In this document: one piece after another, positions 25,795 through 36,580 of the stretch
Position numbering within the stretch: the stretch's first letter is position 1
Layout: every line of letters begins with the position of its first letter
Source: Candidatus Sumerlaeota bacterium
GTDB taxonomy: Bacteria > Sumerlaeota > Sumerlaeia > SLMS01 > JAHLLQ01
Length of the DNA stretch: 64,000 nucleotides
NCBI GenBank assembly: GCA_030156535.1
Contig: JASGMJ010000014.1
Location: 1-64,000 of the forward strand
Direction of reading: 5' to 3'
Notes under the pieces: model-generated
The model's database searches: none
Told to the model about the DNA's origin: nothing
The model's input: the letters and a program-made list of their open reading frames with translations, nothing else
Program-made: the position numbers and the translations under genes

Positions 25795-26382
25795 TCAAAT
25801 CGCCAGTGTGGGCTTCTCCAGCCGCACTGTTGTTCCACGCTCGGGATCGAAGCGAAAGCTGACAAGCGACCAGCACCGGCAAAGGGCCAGCAGCCCCAGT
25901 CCCCGCTCGGGGGCGCCTGCGATCATTGCCTCCCGGCTGAGCAGGCTCGCCTCGGTGTCCAACGCCCGGCTGAACAGAAGGGCCCGGTCCGGTGTCTCCA
26001 CTTTCGCGATGACCTGCTGGTCCAGAGGTTCAGCGAGAACGAAGCGCTTTCCCAGCATCTCCGGTGTGTAGAGGGGCTTGGTGCCGTCAATGGCGAGGCC
26101 GTCGCCGGAGTCGGTGATCTCCAGCGCGATTCCCGTCACGTCGTTTCGCGGCGCAATGCGCAGAAACGTCAGCGTGGTGAGGTTGAGGCGTTCCCGCACC
26201 CGGGGCAGCGTGAGTGCGTTGCGGCACGCTTCTGCCACCGACAGACGCAGGATCAGTGCGATGTCCGGCGCCACAACCTCACTTTCGGTGATGAATGTCT
26301 CGCATAATCCTTCCAAAACCGTCAGAGACTCCGCGGCACTGGGCACGGTCAGACTATAGATGGTTTGCTCGGAAGGAGTCAC
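25795..26382 (-). CDS. RsbW/SpoIIAB-like anti-sigma factor (HATPase kinase)
   Basis: A 195-residue GHKL-type ATPase. Its N-box appears as SVAEACRNAL, its Mg/ATP box as ITDSGDGL and a late glycine box as GLGLLAL. GTG 26382 overlaps the STAS stop as GTGA, which decides the start; the open frame upstream of it runs through the STAS gene. Family role: it binds a sigma factor or another target and phosphorylates the STAS antagonist on Ser, releasing or trapping the partner. No sigma factor or PP2C phosphatase is next to it in the window. Confidence 0.87.
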   Translation of the reverse strand: MTPSEQTIYSLTVPSAAESLTVLEGLCETFITESEVVAPDIALILRLSVAEACRNALTLPRVRERLNLTTLTFLRIAPRNDVTGIALEITDSGDGLAIDGTKPLYTPEMLGKRFVLAEPLDQQVIAKVETPDRALLFSRALDTEASLLSREAMIAGAPERGLGLLALCRCWSLVSFRFDPERGTTVRLEKPTLAI

Positions 26383-26696
26383 TTGAACGATTGCACCGCC
26401 GCTTCTTCGGTTTCGTAAACGGAAAACAGGCGGTCGAGGCGCATGAGTTCGAAGATGCTTTCCAGGGGCTTTTGAAGACAGCAAATGCGCACGTCTCCCC
26501 CGTAGGCGGTCACGCGTTTGAGCACGATAATCATCAGGCCGAGGAAGGAACTGTCGACGAACTCAACCTCATGGAAGTTCAGAATCAGGGCTGTTCGCCC
26601 TGCGGCCACATGAGCCAGCAGTTCCTCGCGGAGGGTGTCGTTCTCCTCCAGCCGTATCCGGGGCCCCGGAACGTGAACGATCGTCGGCTCTCCCAT
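26379..26696 (-). CDS. STAS-domain anti-sigma factor antagonist (RsbV/SpoIIAA type)
   Basis: A 105-residue single STAS domain. The phosphorylation site region reads EFVDSSFLGL, with the conserved Asp-Ser pair. It is coupled by GTGA overlap to the kinase gene that follows, giving a classic partner-switch pair. The 164 bp upstream carry three copies of a 9-bp repeat and a hairpin that may control it. The two protease-family genes lie upstream on the same strand, so envelope stress is a plausible input; this is inference. Confidence 0.9.
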   Translation of the reverse strand: MGEPTIVHVPGPRIRLEENDTLREELLAHVAAGRTALILNFHEVEFVDSSFLGLMIIVLKRVTAYGGDVRICCLQKPLESIFELMRLDRLFSVYETEEAAVQSFK

Positions 26697-26761
26697 TATG
26701 TCATCCTTGCCTGAGTTGCGTCGACGCCCACGTCAAAGGCAGCCGCGGGAAAAGAGTGCGG

Positions 26762-26846
26762 TGCTCGTGCAGCGGAGGCAACGCCGAACGCAACCTCGCC
26801 GCACGTTGAACGCGCACGAGCAATTCATGTTGAAGTGCTCGTGCGC
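26762..26846. promoter_or_regulatory. Triple TGCTCGTGC repeat and hairpin upstream of the partner-switch genes
   Basis: TGCTCGTGC occurs at 26762-26770 and 26836-26844, and in inverted form (GCACGAGCA) at 26814-26822. The inverted and second copies form a perfect 10-bp hairpin stem (26812-26821 with 26837-26846). No T-run follows on either strand, so a protein-binding site is as likely as a terminator after the upstream protease gene. Confidence 0.4.
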
Positions 26847-26860
26847 AAGACTAATGGCCT

Positions 26861-27664
26861 CTACTCTTGATTGGCAGGTGCGTTTTCCTGATCCGGCAAC
26901 TGGTCGACGATTCCCTTGATGTCGGAAACCGGCAGGATCACCGCGATCACGGGTTCATCGTTGCCCGCTCCCGGCGCCATGGCTCCGGCAAGCACGTGCA
27001 GCGTTACGATGCCGACGAGTTCACCGTTGTCGCCGAAGACGGGAACGCCCGTGCCACCCGACGTGACCTCCCCGCTGGTGATGTAGTAGGTGCGCGGGCG
27101 GCTGACGATTCCCTGAATTTCGCCGGACATGGCCACGATGGTGCGCTTGGCGATCTTGCCCATCCGAGCGACGGTGAACACGCGGTCGAGAATCTCGGGC
27201 TTCGCGTCCCCTCCCAGCGTCAGCGCCGTCATTGGCTTCTCCAGTTTTTCCTTGGGAACGAGGACGGCGATGTCCAGGTCCACATCCCGTAGCGCCACCA
27301 TGGCCGGCACTTCCGAGTCATCCGCCAGGATGAACTTCACTTCCTTGACGGTGATGGAGAACGAGGAATCGTCGTCCTCGGCGCGCAGGCGCTGGAGGAG
27401 CTGGCTGTGGTCCACGTTCGACAGCGAGGTGACCACGATGCCATCGGGGGAAACCACGGTGCCGAGTGCCTCGGACTTCTCTTCCGATTCGCTTTGCTGG
27501 CCACCGTAGGCCCACTTCTGCTCCGTCACCACCTCGATGGTGATGATGGCGTCCCCCTGTTTTTCGATCACCTTGCGCGCGGTGGCCGCCAATTCGTCCG
27601 CGCCCGCGGGCGCCCCCAAGGCCAGGCCGAGCAACACACCAAACACCACAAGCAACTTTGTCAT
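26861..27664 (-). CDS. Trypsin-like (S1C) protease homologue, probably catalytically inactive
   Basis: A 267-residue protein with signal peptide about 1-21, starting at ATG 27664 behind AAAGGAGAG. It keeps the chymotrypsin-fold landmarks of DegP-type proteases but not the triad. Where active relatives have TNHHV, it reads TSLSNV (79-84), with no aligned His. Asp131 in DLDIAVL is kept. The nucleophile block GNSGGP is replaced by GGTGVP (203-208), with Thr205 at the Ser position. No PDZ domain follows. It lies 25 bp after an intact multi-PDZ DegP-like gene on the same strand. A regulatory or substrate-binding partner role is likely; this is inference. Confidence 0.82.
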   Translation of the reverse strand: MTKLLVVFGVLLGLALGAPAGADELAATARKVIEKQGDAIITIEVVTEQKWAYGGQQSESEEKSEALGTVVSPDGIVVTSLSNVDHSQLLQRLRAEDDDSSFSITVKEVKFILADDSEVPAMVALRDVDLDIAVLVPKEKLEKPMTALTLGGDAKPEILDRVFTVARMGKIAKRTIVAMSGEIQGIVSRPRTYYITSGEVTSGGTGVPVFGDNGELVGIVTLHVLAGAMAPGAGNDEPVIAVILPVSDIKGIVDQLPDQENAPANQE

Positions 27665-27689
27665 CTTCCCACTCTCCTTTCGTTTTTGA

Positions 27690-29732
27690 TCAGTCGGTTT
27701 GAGTGGGAGCCCGGTCCCAGAAGGGCTCCATTTCGAGAAACAGGTCCTGGATTCCGCGCCGCACCTGCACGACAACGCGGGCGGGCTTGCGGGCATGAAT
27801 GCCTTCCATGATGCTCTTCACTTCGTCGAGATCACCGACGGGGTTGCCCGCGATGCTGACGATGACGTCGCCCACGCGCAGGTCCGCCAGCGAGGCCCAT
27901 CCGCCTTCCGTGACGGATTCGGCGACGATGTTGACGCGTACGCCCTCCATCTTCGGGTCCTGCTTCTCGTACCACGTGGCCGTTCGGACGATGAACTCGA
28001 AGTCGAGGTCGCGATAGCGTTCCATCTCCCGGGACTTCATGGGAGCCAGCACCAGTGGGCTTTCCAGCTTCAGGGTCTCGCCGTTGCGCAGTACGGTGAA
28101 TTCCGGGCGCACCGAAACCTGGTACTGGCGGATCATCGTGCGAAAGACTTCGGTGTCGTGCGGCTGCGATGCCTCGATGGGTTCGCCGTCGATTGCCGTC
28201 AGGATGTCGCCCACCTCGAACGGGAAGTCCTCGGGGCGGTCCTCATAAAGGCGCGTGACGCGCACGCCTTTCGTCTCTTCCAAGCCGAGTGCCTTGGCCA
28301 GGTCTGTTGTCAGCACCTGTGTTTCCATCGGCAGCCACGCCTTGCGCACGTCGCGTCCGGGGTCGGTCAGTTCCTCGATGCCCACCGAGACAACGGTCAG
28401 TAACGTCTCCTGATCGCGTTCGAACTCCACGAGAACATCGACGGGTTTCTCCGCGCCTTCGATGATCGACGCGGTCTTCTCCTGCAAGGCGGCAAGGTTG
28501 GCGATGGCCTCGCCGTTGACCTTCAGAATGATGTCGCCGTAGCGAATGTCGGGTTTTGCCTTGGCTGCGGGGCCGCCGGGGCGAAGCGAGGAGACCAGCA
28601 CGCCCGCGGCGCTGTCGCGCGCCATGCTCAACTGTGTGTACATCGACAGGTCCCGCGCCGTGATTCCCCAATGGCGCAGTTCGTGATCGATGGGCAGCGC
28701 GGGGAGGCGTTGCTCCGGCGTCAACGAGAGCGCGATTTCCTTGTCCCCGCGCAACACGGTGATGGGAACGGGCTGGCCGATCGGCAAGGCCGCCAGCAGA
28801 TTGTTCAGCAGCGGCAGGTCCTCGTAGAACTCCACGAGCACTTCCTCGCCGCCCACGCTCACCAGCAAGTCGCCCGCCTGCACGCCCGCCTTCTGCGCGG
28901 GTGAATCCTCATAGACCGTTGCCACCAGCGCGCCGCGTTTTGCCGTGCTGCTCTTCAGCAGCGGCTGCAGCGCCAGACCGGAGTAGGCGCGATCCACCGA
29001 GCCCTTTTCGATCAACTGGCGCGCAATCCGTTCCGCCAGGTTGCCGGGAATGGCGCCGGCCAGGCCAAAGCTGATCTCATTCACTCCGACGATCTCGCCG
29101 TCCAGATTGACCAGCGGCCCGCCCGAGTTGCCCCCGTGAATCTCGGCGTCGTGGGCAATCCAGCGCACCAGTTCGCCCACGTTCTCGCCATCAAGCTGAA
29201 ACGAGGTGCGGTAGATCGACGGGATCACCATCGCCGTGTTGCTGACGATTCCCTTTGTCACCGACTGCGAAATGCCCAGTGGGCTGCCGAGCGCCAGCAC
29301 GGGGTCGCCCACGTTGATGGCGTCCGAATCGCCAAACGTCGCATAGGGAAACGTCTGGGGGGTCTCCGGCATCAGCTTCACCACGGCGATGTCCGTGGCG
29401 GCGTCCGTCCCCACGAGAACCGCGGGGATTTCCTCGCGGTTCGGCATGGTGCAGACGATGCGGATCGCTTTTCCTGCGACGTGGTGGTTCGTCACGACAT
29501 AGCCGTCGGCCGTGACGATCGCGCCGCTTCCCGAGGCGACGAACTTCGATTCGCGGCCCTCGTAGAAGGCAGGTTCCACAATGGCGATGCGCACCAAGGC
29601 GGGTTTGACGCGGGCCACGGCGGATTCGACCGCCGCGCTCTGTCTGTTTGCACCGCTGCCTGTTGCGGCACATCCCGCCAGTAGCAGGACGGCCAGAAGC
29701 GGTCCTGCCAGTAAGAAGAGGGGTCTCTGCAT
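27690..29732 (-). CDS. DegP/HtrA-like serine protease lipoprotein with several PDZ domains
   Basis: The 680-residue product starts at ATG 29732 (GGGAG upstream; an in-frame GTG lies four codons earlier). The lipobox LLAGC lipidates Cys21, so it is anchored to a membrane. The protease domain has the full triad: His84 (TNHHV), Asp114 (TDIAVVKL), Ser203 (GGNSGGPL). Three PDZ-like modules follow, with block starts near AKRGALVATVYEDSP, DSAAGVLVSSLRPGG and KGVRVTRLYEDRP. A fourth near the end reads WASLADLRVGDVIVSI. DegP has two PDZs, so this is an extended form. It should degrade or chaperone misfolded envelope proteins. The downstream paralogue has lost its triad. Confidence 0.93.
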   Translation of the reverse strand: MQRPLFLLAGPLLAVLLLAGCAATGSGANRQSAAVESAVARVKPALVRIAIVEPAFYEGRESKFVASGSGAIVTADGYVVTNHHVAGKAIRIVCTMPNREEIPAVLVGTDAATDIAVVKLMPETPQTFPYATFGDSDAINVGDPVLALGSPLGISQSVTKGIVSNTAMVIPSIYRTSFQLDGENVGELVRWIAHDAEIHGGNSGGPLVNLDGEIVGVNEISFGLAGAIPGNLAERIARQLIEKGSVDRAYSGLALQPLLKSSTAKRGALVATVYEDSPAQKAGVQAGDLLVSVGGEEVLVEFYEDLPLLNNLLAALPIGQPVPITVLRGDKEIALSLTPEQRLPALPIDHELRHWGITARDLSMYTQLSMARDSAAGVLVSSLRPGGPAAKAKPDIRYGDIILKVNGEAIANLAALQEKTASIIEGAEKPVDVLVEFERDQETLLTVVSVGIEELTDPGRDVRKAWLPMETQVLTTDLAKALGLEETKGVRVTRLYEDRPEDFPFEVGDILTAIDGEPIEASQPHDTEVFRTMIRQYQVSVRPEFTVLRNGETLKLESPLVLAPMKSREMERYRDLDFEFIVRTATWYEKQDPKMEGVRVNIVAESVTEGGWASLADLRVGDVIVSIAGNPVGDLDEVKSIMEGIHARKPARVVVQVRRGIQDLFLEMEPFWDRAPTQTD

Positions 29733-29757
29733 GATGGCTCCCACCGTATTGAATGTT

Positions 29758-29779
29758 CGCCACCGAATTTGCGGTGGCG
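29758..29779. terminator. Short hairpin between the DUF255 gene and the DegP-like gene
   Basis: A perfect 8-bp stem CGCCACCG/CGGTGGCG surrounds a 6-nt loop. It lies downstream of the DUF255 gene on the minus strand, 26 nt before the protease start codon. No T-run follows, so termination is only moderately supported. Confidence 0.4.
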
Positions 29780-29815
29780 TACCAGAAACGAAAAGGCGTC
29801 AGGAACGAAAGGGTG

Positions 29816-31999
29816 TCAATCCGCGTTGACGGTAATGGCGTTCTTCAGACGTTCGCGGAATTCATCGACGGTCCGCGCCGGCAGTTCACACGCGAAGTTC
29901 CGGCAAATGTAACCGACTGCCCGTCCCTTCACCGGGGTTTGGGCGCGGGTGAATTTGGCGAGCCCCAGGATTGGGGCTTCGTCCCCTTCCGGGCGGTGGA
30001 CCAGAACCGTCCGGGGGAGAAACGCGCGGCGGACATGTCCGGCCATTTCGCGCAGCACCGGATCGTCCGCGTTCCCGGCCAGGACCACTTCCGTCGCCGG
30101 GCCCAGCAGCAGGTCGATTCCGATCAGCATCTGCGAGTGCCCGGTGGGTTGTTCGGCGAGCGCCGTGCCGAACGCCGCAGCCGTTCCCCGGGCCAGCCGG
30201 TCGTACTTCTCCTCGCCCGTGAGGTGAGCCAGGCGTGCCAGATTGCACACGGCCACACCATTGCCCGACGGAATCGCGCCATCGTAGGCGTCCTTTGCGC
30301 GTGTCAGCAGCACCTCGCCGTCGTCGGCCGTCTGGAAGAAACCGCCGCCCGTCTCGTCGGCATAGTGCTCGATCATCACGTCGGTCAGCGTCACTGCTTC
30401 CTGAAGGTAGCGGACGTCGAAGGTCGCTTCGTACAAATCCAGAAGGCCCCAGACGATGAAGGCGTAGTCCTCCAGATGCGCGGGAAGGCCGGCTTCGCCA
30501 TTGCGCGCGCGTTTCAGAAGGCGCCCGTCCTTTCCGCGCAGATCGGTCAGGATGAAGTTCGCCGCTTTCTCCGCTGCGTGGACATACTTTTCCTCGCCCA
30601 GCGCCATGCCGCCACGTGCCAGCGCGGCGATCATCAGGCCATTCCAGTCCGTCAGAATCTTGTCGTCCTTGTACGGATGCACGCGCGCTTCGCGATGCTC
30701 GAACAGCTTGCCGCGCAGGGCTTCCGCCTTTTCGGCGAGTGCCTCGGGCGTCATCTTCATCGAGGCAGCGAGTTCGCCGAGCGGCTTCTTCAGATGCGGA
30801 ATCGACTCGCCCGTGCGGCGTCCCGTTGCTTCCTCGCTGAAGTTTCCCTCCTTCTCGATGTTGAAGAGAGTCTGGAACAATTCCGCATCTTCCGCGCCGA
30901 GCACCTCGGCGACTTCCTCGCGGGTCCAGACGTAGAACTTTCCTTCCACCCCTTCGCTGTCCGCGTCCTCTGCCGAATAGAATCCGCCGCCGGGCGCCGT
31001 CATGTCCCGCAGGACGTAGTCGAAAATTGCGCGCACCACGCGGGCGTACTCCTCGTTGCCCGTCAACTGGTACGCTTCGGAGTACGCGATGGCATGGAGT
31101 GCCTGATCGTAGAGCATCTTCTCGAAGTGGGGGAGAAGCCAGATTTCGTCAGTCGAGTAACGATGAAACCCATGGCCCACGTGGTCCCAGATACCGCCGA
31201 GGCGCATCTGTTGCAGCGTGTGTTCCACCATCGCGCGCGCTTCGTCGTTGCCCGTGCGTGCGTGAATGCGCAGCAGCAGCGACAGATTGTGCGGCACGGG
31301 GAACTTGTTTCTGCCTCCGCCAAAGCCTCCGTGCGCGCGGTCGTAGGAGCGCTTGTAGTCGTCCAGTGCGTGTTCAAGGACTTCCCCGTTGGGCATCGCG
31401 CCGGCGCGGGAATTGCCCAGATCGGCGATGGCTTCCGCTATCTGGTTGGCGCTGCGCAGCACCTTCTCGCGATCCTCTTTCCAGGCGCGTCCCAGCGCGG
31501 GAACAAGGTCCGTCATCCCCGGCCGTCCCCACTGGCTTTCCTTCGGGTAGTACGTTCCCGCGAAAAACGGTTTCTTGTCCGGCGTCATCACCGCCGTCAT
31601 CGGCCATCCGCCGCTTCCCGTCATTGCCTGCGTCACCGTCATGTAAACGTGGTCAATGTCGGGGCGCTCCTCGCGGTCCACCTTGATGGCGATCATGTGC
31701 TCGTTCAGCAGCGCCGCGACTTCCTCGTCTTCGAACGATTCGCGTTCCATCACGTGGCACCAATGGCAGGTGGAGTAGCCGACGGAGAGGAAGACGGGTT
31801 TGTCCTGGGCGCGCGCGGCCTCGAAAGCGGCTTCGCCCCACGGCCACCAGTCCACCGGGTTGGCGGCGTGCTGGAGCAGGTAGGGGCTTTGCTCGAAGAC
31901 CAGACGGTTCCACTTCTCGCCGCCGTCGGGGGGGAGTTCGCGCAACCCGGCGGGCGAGGGGATCGACGGGCGCGCGTGCGGAGCGTTTTCGTTGCTCAT
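29816..31999 (-). CDS. Thioredoxin-fold DUF255 protein (YyaL/SPATA20 family)
   Basis: The protein is 727 residues from ATG 31999, where family similarity begins ([15 protein letters not shown]). An N-terminal thioredoxin-like domain contains STCHWCHVM with Cys78 and Cys81. A long six-hairpin alpha/alpha-barrel region follows ([37 protein letters not shown]). Function in bacteria is poorly defined; relatives are often called thioredoxin-domain or cellobiose-epimerase-like proteins. The frame is open for 79 more codons; an ATG at 32107 would add a Phe/Arg-rich leader, which I think is chance coding of a purine-rich tract. It is divergent from speA. Confidence 0.9.
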   Translation of the reverse strand: MSNENAPHARPSIPSPAGLRELPPDGGEKWNRLVFEQSPYLLQHAANPVDWWPWGEAAFEAARAQDKPVFLSVGYSTCHWCHVMERESFEDEEVAALLNEHMIAIKVDREERPDIDHVYMTVTQAMTGSGGWPMTAVMTPDKKPFFAGTYYPKESQWGRPGMTDLVPALGRAWKEDREKVLRSANQIAEAIADLGNSRAGAMPNGEVLEHALDDYKRSYDRAHGGFGGGRNKFPVPHNLSLLLRIHARTGNDEARAMVEHTLQQMRLGGIWDHVGHGFHRYSTDEIWLLPHFEKMLYDQALHAIAYSEAYQLTGNEEYARVVRAIFDYVLRDMTAPGGGFYSAEDADSEGVEGKFYVWTREEVAEVLGAEDAELFQTLFNIEKEGNFSEEATGRRTGESIPHLKKPLGELAASMKMTPEALAEKAEALRGKLFEHREARVHPYKDDKILTDWNGLMIAALARGGMALGEEKYVHAAEKAANFILTDLRGKDGRLLKRARNGEAGLPAHLEDYAFIVWGLLDLYEATFDVRYLQEAVTLTDVMIEHYADETGGGFFQTADDGEVLLTRAKDAYDGAIPSGNGVAVCNLARLAHLTGEEKYDRLARGTAAAFGTALAEQPTGHSQMLIGIDLLLGPATEVVLAGNADDPVLREMAGHVRRAFLPRTVLVHRPEGDEAPILGLAKFTRAQTPVKGRAVGYICRNFACELPARTVDEFRERLKNAITVNAD

Positions 32000-32326
32000 G
32001 GAAAGTCCTGGCAGGAGGAGGATCGGCGCGAGGCGGAAGGCGAAAAACCGGAGGAAACGGCGGAAGCCGAAACGGGAGAAAGCGTCGAAAATGGGGAAAG
32101 GCATCATCTTGCCGCCAGCGCGAGACTCCGGGGCAGCAAGGACCATTCCGGCCTTGTCAGGATTCCAAGGTCTTTCCTTGACTTGCCGCGCCCTTCCCCC
32201 CAGCAAACGTCCCTGCGCCGCCGTGCGCCCCCGCACGTTCCCGCATCCTTATCCCCAGCAAAGTCGCGGCCCCGCCGCCGACATTCGGAGAGACGCCCGT
32301 TGGCAATTCCTCAGGCCCTCAAGAAC
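32000..32326. other. Divergent intergenic region between DUF255 gene and speA
   Basis: No gene is supported here. 32005-32100 is purine-rich with a loose repeat of GAAAC/GGCGGAA units. 32250-32326 holds a good ribosome site (GGAGAG at 32287-32292) placed 7 nt before an in-frame TTG at 32300, the alternative speA start. No clear promoter or terminator was found. Confidence 0.5.
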
Positions 32327-34222
32327 ATGGATTCGTGGAAGGTTTCCGACTCCGTTGATACCTACAGCATCCGCCTGTGGGGGAACGGCTACTTCGATAT
32401 CAACGAAGCTGGCCACATTGAAGTGCGTCCCCACAAGAAACGCAATGAGGCCATCGACCTTTTCGAACTCGTCGAAAGCCTCAAACGCCGTGGCCTGAAC
32501 CTGCCTCTCCTCCTGCGCTTTCCCGGCATTCTGGAGCATCGCATCTGTGACATTGGCGAGGCGTTCTCCCGCGCCATCAAGGAATTCGAATATCAGAACG
32601 AGTATTGCTGCATTTACCCGATCAAGGTGAATCAGCAGCGCCACATCGTCGAAGAGTACCTCGAGTTCGGCCAACGCCACAACTTCGGCATCGAGGCCGG
32701 TTCCAAGCCCGAACTCCTCGCGGTTCTGGCCAAGACGGGCAACGGCGAGACGCCGATCGTCTGCAACGGCTTCAAGGACGACGAATTCATTGAACTCGTC
32801 GTTCTCGCCTCGAAGATGGGCAAGGACATCACCCCCATCGTCGAGAAGTTCAGCGAGCTGAAGCTCCTCGTCAAGTATTCCAAGCTCCACGGCTGCCGCC
32901 CCAAGATCGGCGTGCGCGTCAAATTGGCCGCCCGTGGCTCGGGACGCTGGGAGCTTTCCGCGGGCGTGCGCAGCAAGTTCGGCCTTGGCCTTCCCGAAGT
33001 CCTCGCCGCCGTCGATTACCTGCGCGAACACGAGATGCTCGACTGCCTCCAGATGCTGCACTTCCACATGGGCAGCCAGATTACGAACATCCGTTTCGTC
33101 AAGAACGCGCTCACGGAAGCCGGGCGCATCTACGTCGAACTCCACCGCCTTGGCGCCAACATGCGCTACCTCGACGTGGGCGGCGGGCTGGGTGTCGATT
33201 ATGACGGCTCGCAGACGAACTTCGAGTCCAGCATGAACTACTCCCTGCAGGAGTACGCCAACGACGTCGTTTTCCGCATCAAGTCCGTCTGCGAGGAAGC
33301 AGGCGTGCCTCATCCGAAAATCCTCTCGGAGTCCGGGCGCGCTCTCGTCTCCTACAACAGCCTGCTCGTTTTCAACGTGCTCGGGGTGTCCTCCTTCCAC
33401 GACATGCCTGCTCCCGTGGAACCTCCCGAGGACTCGCCCGATCCGCTCTGCGACCTGCGCGAAATCTATGCGGGCCTTGGCAAAAAGAACTACATCGAGC
33501 AATACCACGACGCCCTCCAGGCCCGCGAGGAGTGCGTCCATCTCTTCAGCCTCGGTTACCTCACTCTTGAAATGCGTGCTCTGGCCGATTCCTACTTCTG
33601 GGCCATCTGCCTGCGCGTGCAGCAACTCATCGACGAGGCGAAATACGCCCCCGACGACTTCGAGGGACTGGAGGAACTTCTCTCCGACACGTACTTCTGC
33701 AACTTCTCCGTCTTTCAGTCCATACCCGACAGTTGGGCCATCAGCCAACTCTTCCCGATCATGCCGATCCACCGGCTCAACGAAGAGCCGGACCGCCGCG
33801 GCGTCCTCGCCGACATCACCTGCGACTCCGACGGCAAAGTCGACAAGTTCGTTGATCTGCGTGACGTGAAGAAAACGCTGGAACTGCACTCCTTCCGCTC
33901 AGAGGAACCCTACTACCTCGGCGCCTTCCTCATCGGCGCCTACCAGGAAATCCTCGGCGACCTGCACAACCTGCTCGGCGACACCAATGCCGTCCACGTC
34001 TCCATCGACGAGGAAGGCGAAGTCGTCATCGATCACGTCATCAAGGGAGACACCGTGCGCGACGTGCTTTCCTATGTGCAATACGAGCCCAAGGGACTGC
34101 TCGACGTCATGCGCCAGAGCGTCGAGCGCGCCGTCCGCGCGAAGCACATCACCGTGGAGGAATCCGCCCTCGTGATGCGTTACTTCGAGGAAGGTCTCGA
34201 CGGATACACGTATCTCGAATAG
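32327..34222 (+). CDS. speA: Biosynthetic arginine decarboxylase
   Basis: This 631-residue PLP enzyme turns arginine into agmatine, the first step of polyamine synthesis by the agmatine route. It follows E. coli SpeA along its length: YSIRLWGNGYFDIN near the start, the PLP-lysine region YPIKVNQQRHIVEE, GIEAGSKPELLAVL, LHFHMGSQITNIR, the glycine-rich VGGGLGVDYDG and the ending GLDGYTYLE. ATG 32327 is the conservative start. TTG 32300, nine codons upstream, has the better ribosome site and may be the true start. The gene stands alone, with a hairpin just downstream. Confidence 0.96.
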   Translation: MDSWKVSDSVDTYSIRLWGNGYFDINEAGHIEVRPHKKRNEAIDLFELVESLKRRGLNLPLLLRFPGILEHRICDIGEAFSRAIKEFEYQNEYCCIYPIKVNQQRHIVEEYLEFGQRHNFGIEAGSKPELLAVLAKTGNGETPIVCNGFKDDEFIELVVLASKMGKDITPIVEKFSELKLLVKYSKLHGCRPKIGVRVKLAARGSGRWELSAGVRSKFGLGLPEVLAAVDYLREHEMLDCLQMLHFHMGSQITNIRFVKNALTEAGRIYVELHRLGANMRYLDVGGGLGVDYDGSQTNFESSMNYSLQEYANDVVFRIKSVCEEAGVPHPKILSESGRALVSYNSLLVFNVLGVSSFHDMPAPVEPPEDSPDPLCDLREIYAGLGKKNYIEQYHDALQAREECVHLFSLGYLTLEMRALADSYFWAICLRVQQLIDEAKYAPDDFEGLEELLSDTYFCNFSVFQSIPDSWAISQLFPIMPIHRLNEEPDRRGVLADITCDSDGKVDKFVDLRDVKKTLELHSFRSEEPYYLGAFLIGAYQEILGDLHNLLGDTNAVHVSIDEEGEVVIDHVIKGDTVRDVLSYVQYEPKGLLDVMRQSVERAVRAKHITVEESALVMRYFEEGLDGYTYLE

Positions 34223-34250
34223 CCGAAAGCCAGTTGTTGTTCTTTGATTC

Positions 34251-34278
34251 GAGGGGGTCCGTTCGTTCGGACCCTCTC
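34251..34278 (+). terminator. Probable terminator of speA
   Basis: An 11-bp stem (34251-34261 with 34268-34278, one G-U pair) with a 6-nt loop lies 28 nt after the speA stop. The sequence behind it is C/T-rich but not a pure T-run. The remaining 196 bp up to the methyltransferase stop show nothing recognisable. Confidence 0.6.
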
Positions 34279-34474
34279 CTTCGTATGGAGCCGTGTCCTC
34301 GCGGGCGAACGTCCGCGAACGCCGTACCTGTCAGCATGGAAAACCTCCGCCAGGAACGACGGATCGTAGCCCGGCACGTCAGTTCTGGGAACCCGGTCGA
34401 AATTGGGGACGGAGAGTACAGGCAGGGAGGATGTAAGGGTTGGGCACAAGGCGGAAATGCCCGCGTGTGTGCGC

Positions 34475-35245
34475 CTATTCACGCACTGCAACGATCACCT
34501 GATGAGCCGAATCGGTCGCATCGAATTCCTCATCGGCGTCGTACTCCGCGTAGCGTGCCGTTACGCGCAGGCCGTTGCGCGCCAACGCCTTGTCCAGCTC
34601 GCCCGCCGTGTACATGCGCAGCGCGAACTCCCACGGCTGCTGACGGTCGCCGAGCTGCCACGTTCCCTTGCCGACGAGTGAGCGGCGGGCGCTGTCGTAC
34701 TCGTACAACTCGGCCACCATCGCTTCTGAGGACAACATCTGCGTCGGCGGAAATTCCTTTGCGATTTCCGCCATCACGGGGCGGTTGGGCACCTGCACGA
34801 CGAGCGTCCCCCCCGGCCTCAGGACGCGTGCCCATTCCGCCAGTGCCGTCATGTTCTCGCGGTGCTCGAAATAGCCAAACGTGTTGAAAACGCAATAGAG
34901 CCCCGCGAACGAATTGTCCGCGAAGGGAAGCGCCCGCAGATCGCCCGCGACGACACGGCGTGTGCGTTTGGGCTGCTGTTTCAGCAGATGCGCAAAGCGG
35001 TCGAGCCCGACGACGTTCAGCCCCTTGCGGCGCAACGGCACCGCGTGCCGGCCGAAGCCGCAACCGGCGTCCAGCACCGGGCCGTCGATGCCCGCGAAGA
35101 CGGTGGCCAGGAAGTCCACTTCCTGCTCTGTCATCTCTTTCTGAAAGAGAGGCCCCTGGTACATCGCCGCATACAGCGGCGTGAAAAAATCCGGTGCCCA
35201 GTCCACTGGTGCACCGTCGTTCGAGGCGTCGGCCGGTTTGCTCAA
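34475..35245 (-). CDS. SAM-dependent methyltransferase (class I)
   Basis: The protein is 256 residues with start TTG 35245, chosen because AAAGGAG sits 8 nt before it; the alternative GTG 35293 would overlap aroB. The SAM-binding motif I reads VLDAGCGFGRHAVPL, followed by VVGLDRF and the post-motif VLRPGGTLVVQVPN. The substrate is not evident. It follows aroB by 31 nt on the same strand and may share its transcript. Relatives methylate small molecules or quinones. Confidence 0.85.
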   Translation of the reverse strand: MSKPADASNDGAPVDWAPDFFTPLYAAMYQGPLFQKEMTEQEVDFLATVFAGIDGPVLDAGCGFGRHAVPLRRKGLNVVGLDRFAHLLKQQPKRTRRVVAGDLRALPFADNSFAGLYCVFNTFGYFEHRENMTALAEWARVLRPGGTLVVQVPNRPVMAEIAKEFPPTQMLSSEAMVAELYEYDSARRSLVGKGTWQLGDRQQPWEFALRMYTAGELDKALARNGLRVTARYAEYDADEEFDATDSAHQVIVAVRE

Positions 35246-35276
35246 CGTGTTGCTCCTTTGAGTTTCGTCTGCCGAA

Positions 35277-36407
<1,131 letters not shown>

Positions 36408-36580
36408 TGCCTGGCTCTCCTTGGAGCAAGAATTGCCCGGACCCCTCTCCCCTCGCCCCCCACCGGCTCAACCGAATATCGCACCCGTTCTGTCCTTGCA
36501 TTCTTCCTGCGTCCTGAGCACCCTTTGGCTCCCCGGCGCCCCAGCCGGCCATCATCCGCTCAGAACCGCGAGGCAGACCC

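Noticed and set aside
26812..26846. Rho-independent terminator after the triad-less protease gene
   Set aside because: The stem is perfect, but no T-run follows on either strand, so it is reported as a possible operator instead.
31999..32107. N-terminal extension of the DUF255 protein as a signal peptide (start 32107)
   Set aside because: The extra residues are a Phe/Arg-rich translation of a purine-rich tract and homologues begin near the downstream ATG.
32249..33889. 546-codon minus-strand ORF across speA
   Set aside because: speA is strongly conserved on the plus strand; the reverse frame has no motif.
36408..36580. Possible SAM or T-box riboswitch before the PLP enzyme
   Set aside because: The 173-bp gap is C/T-rich and I could not find the stems or conserved cores of those riboswitches. 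A covariance-model search would settle it.
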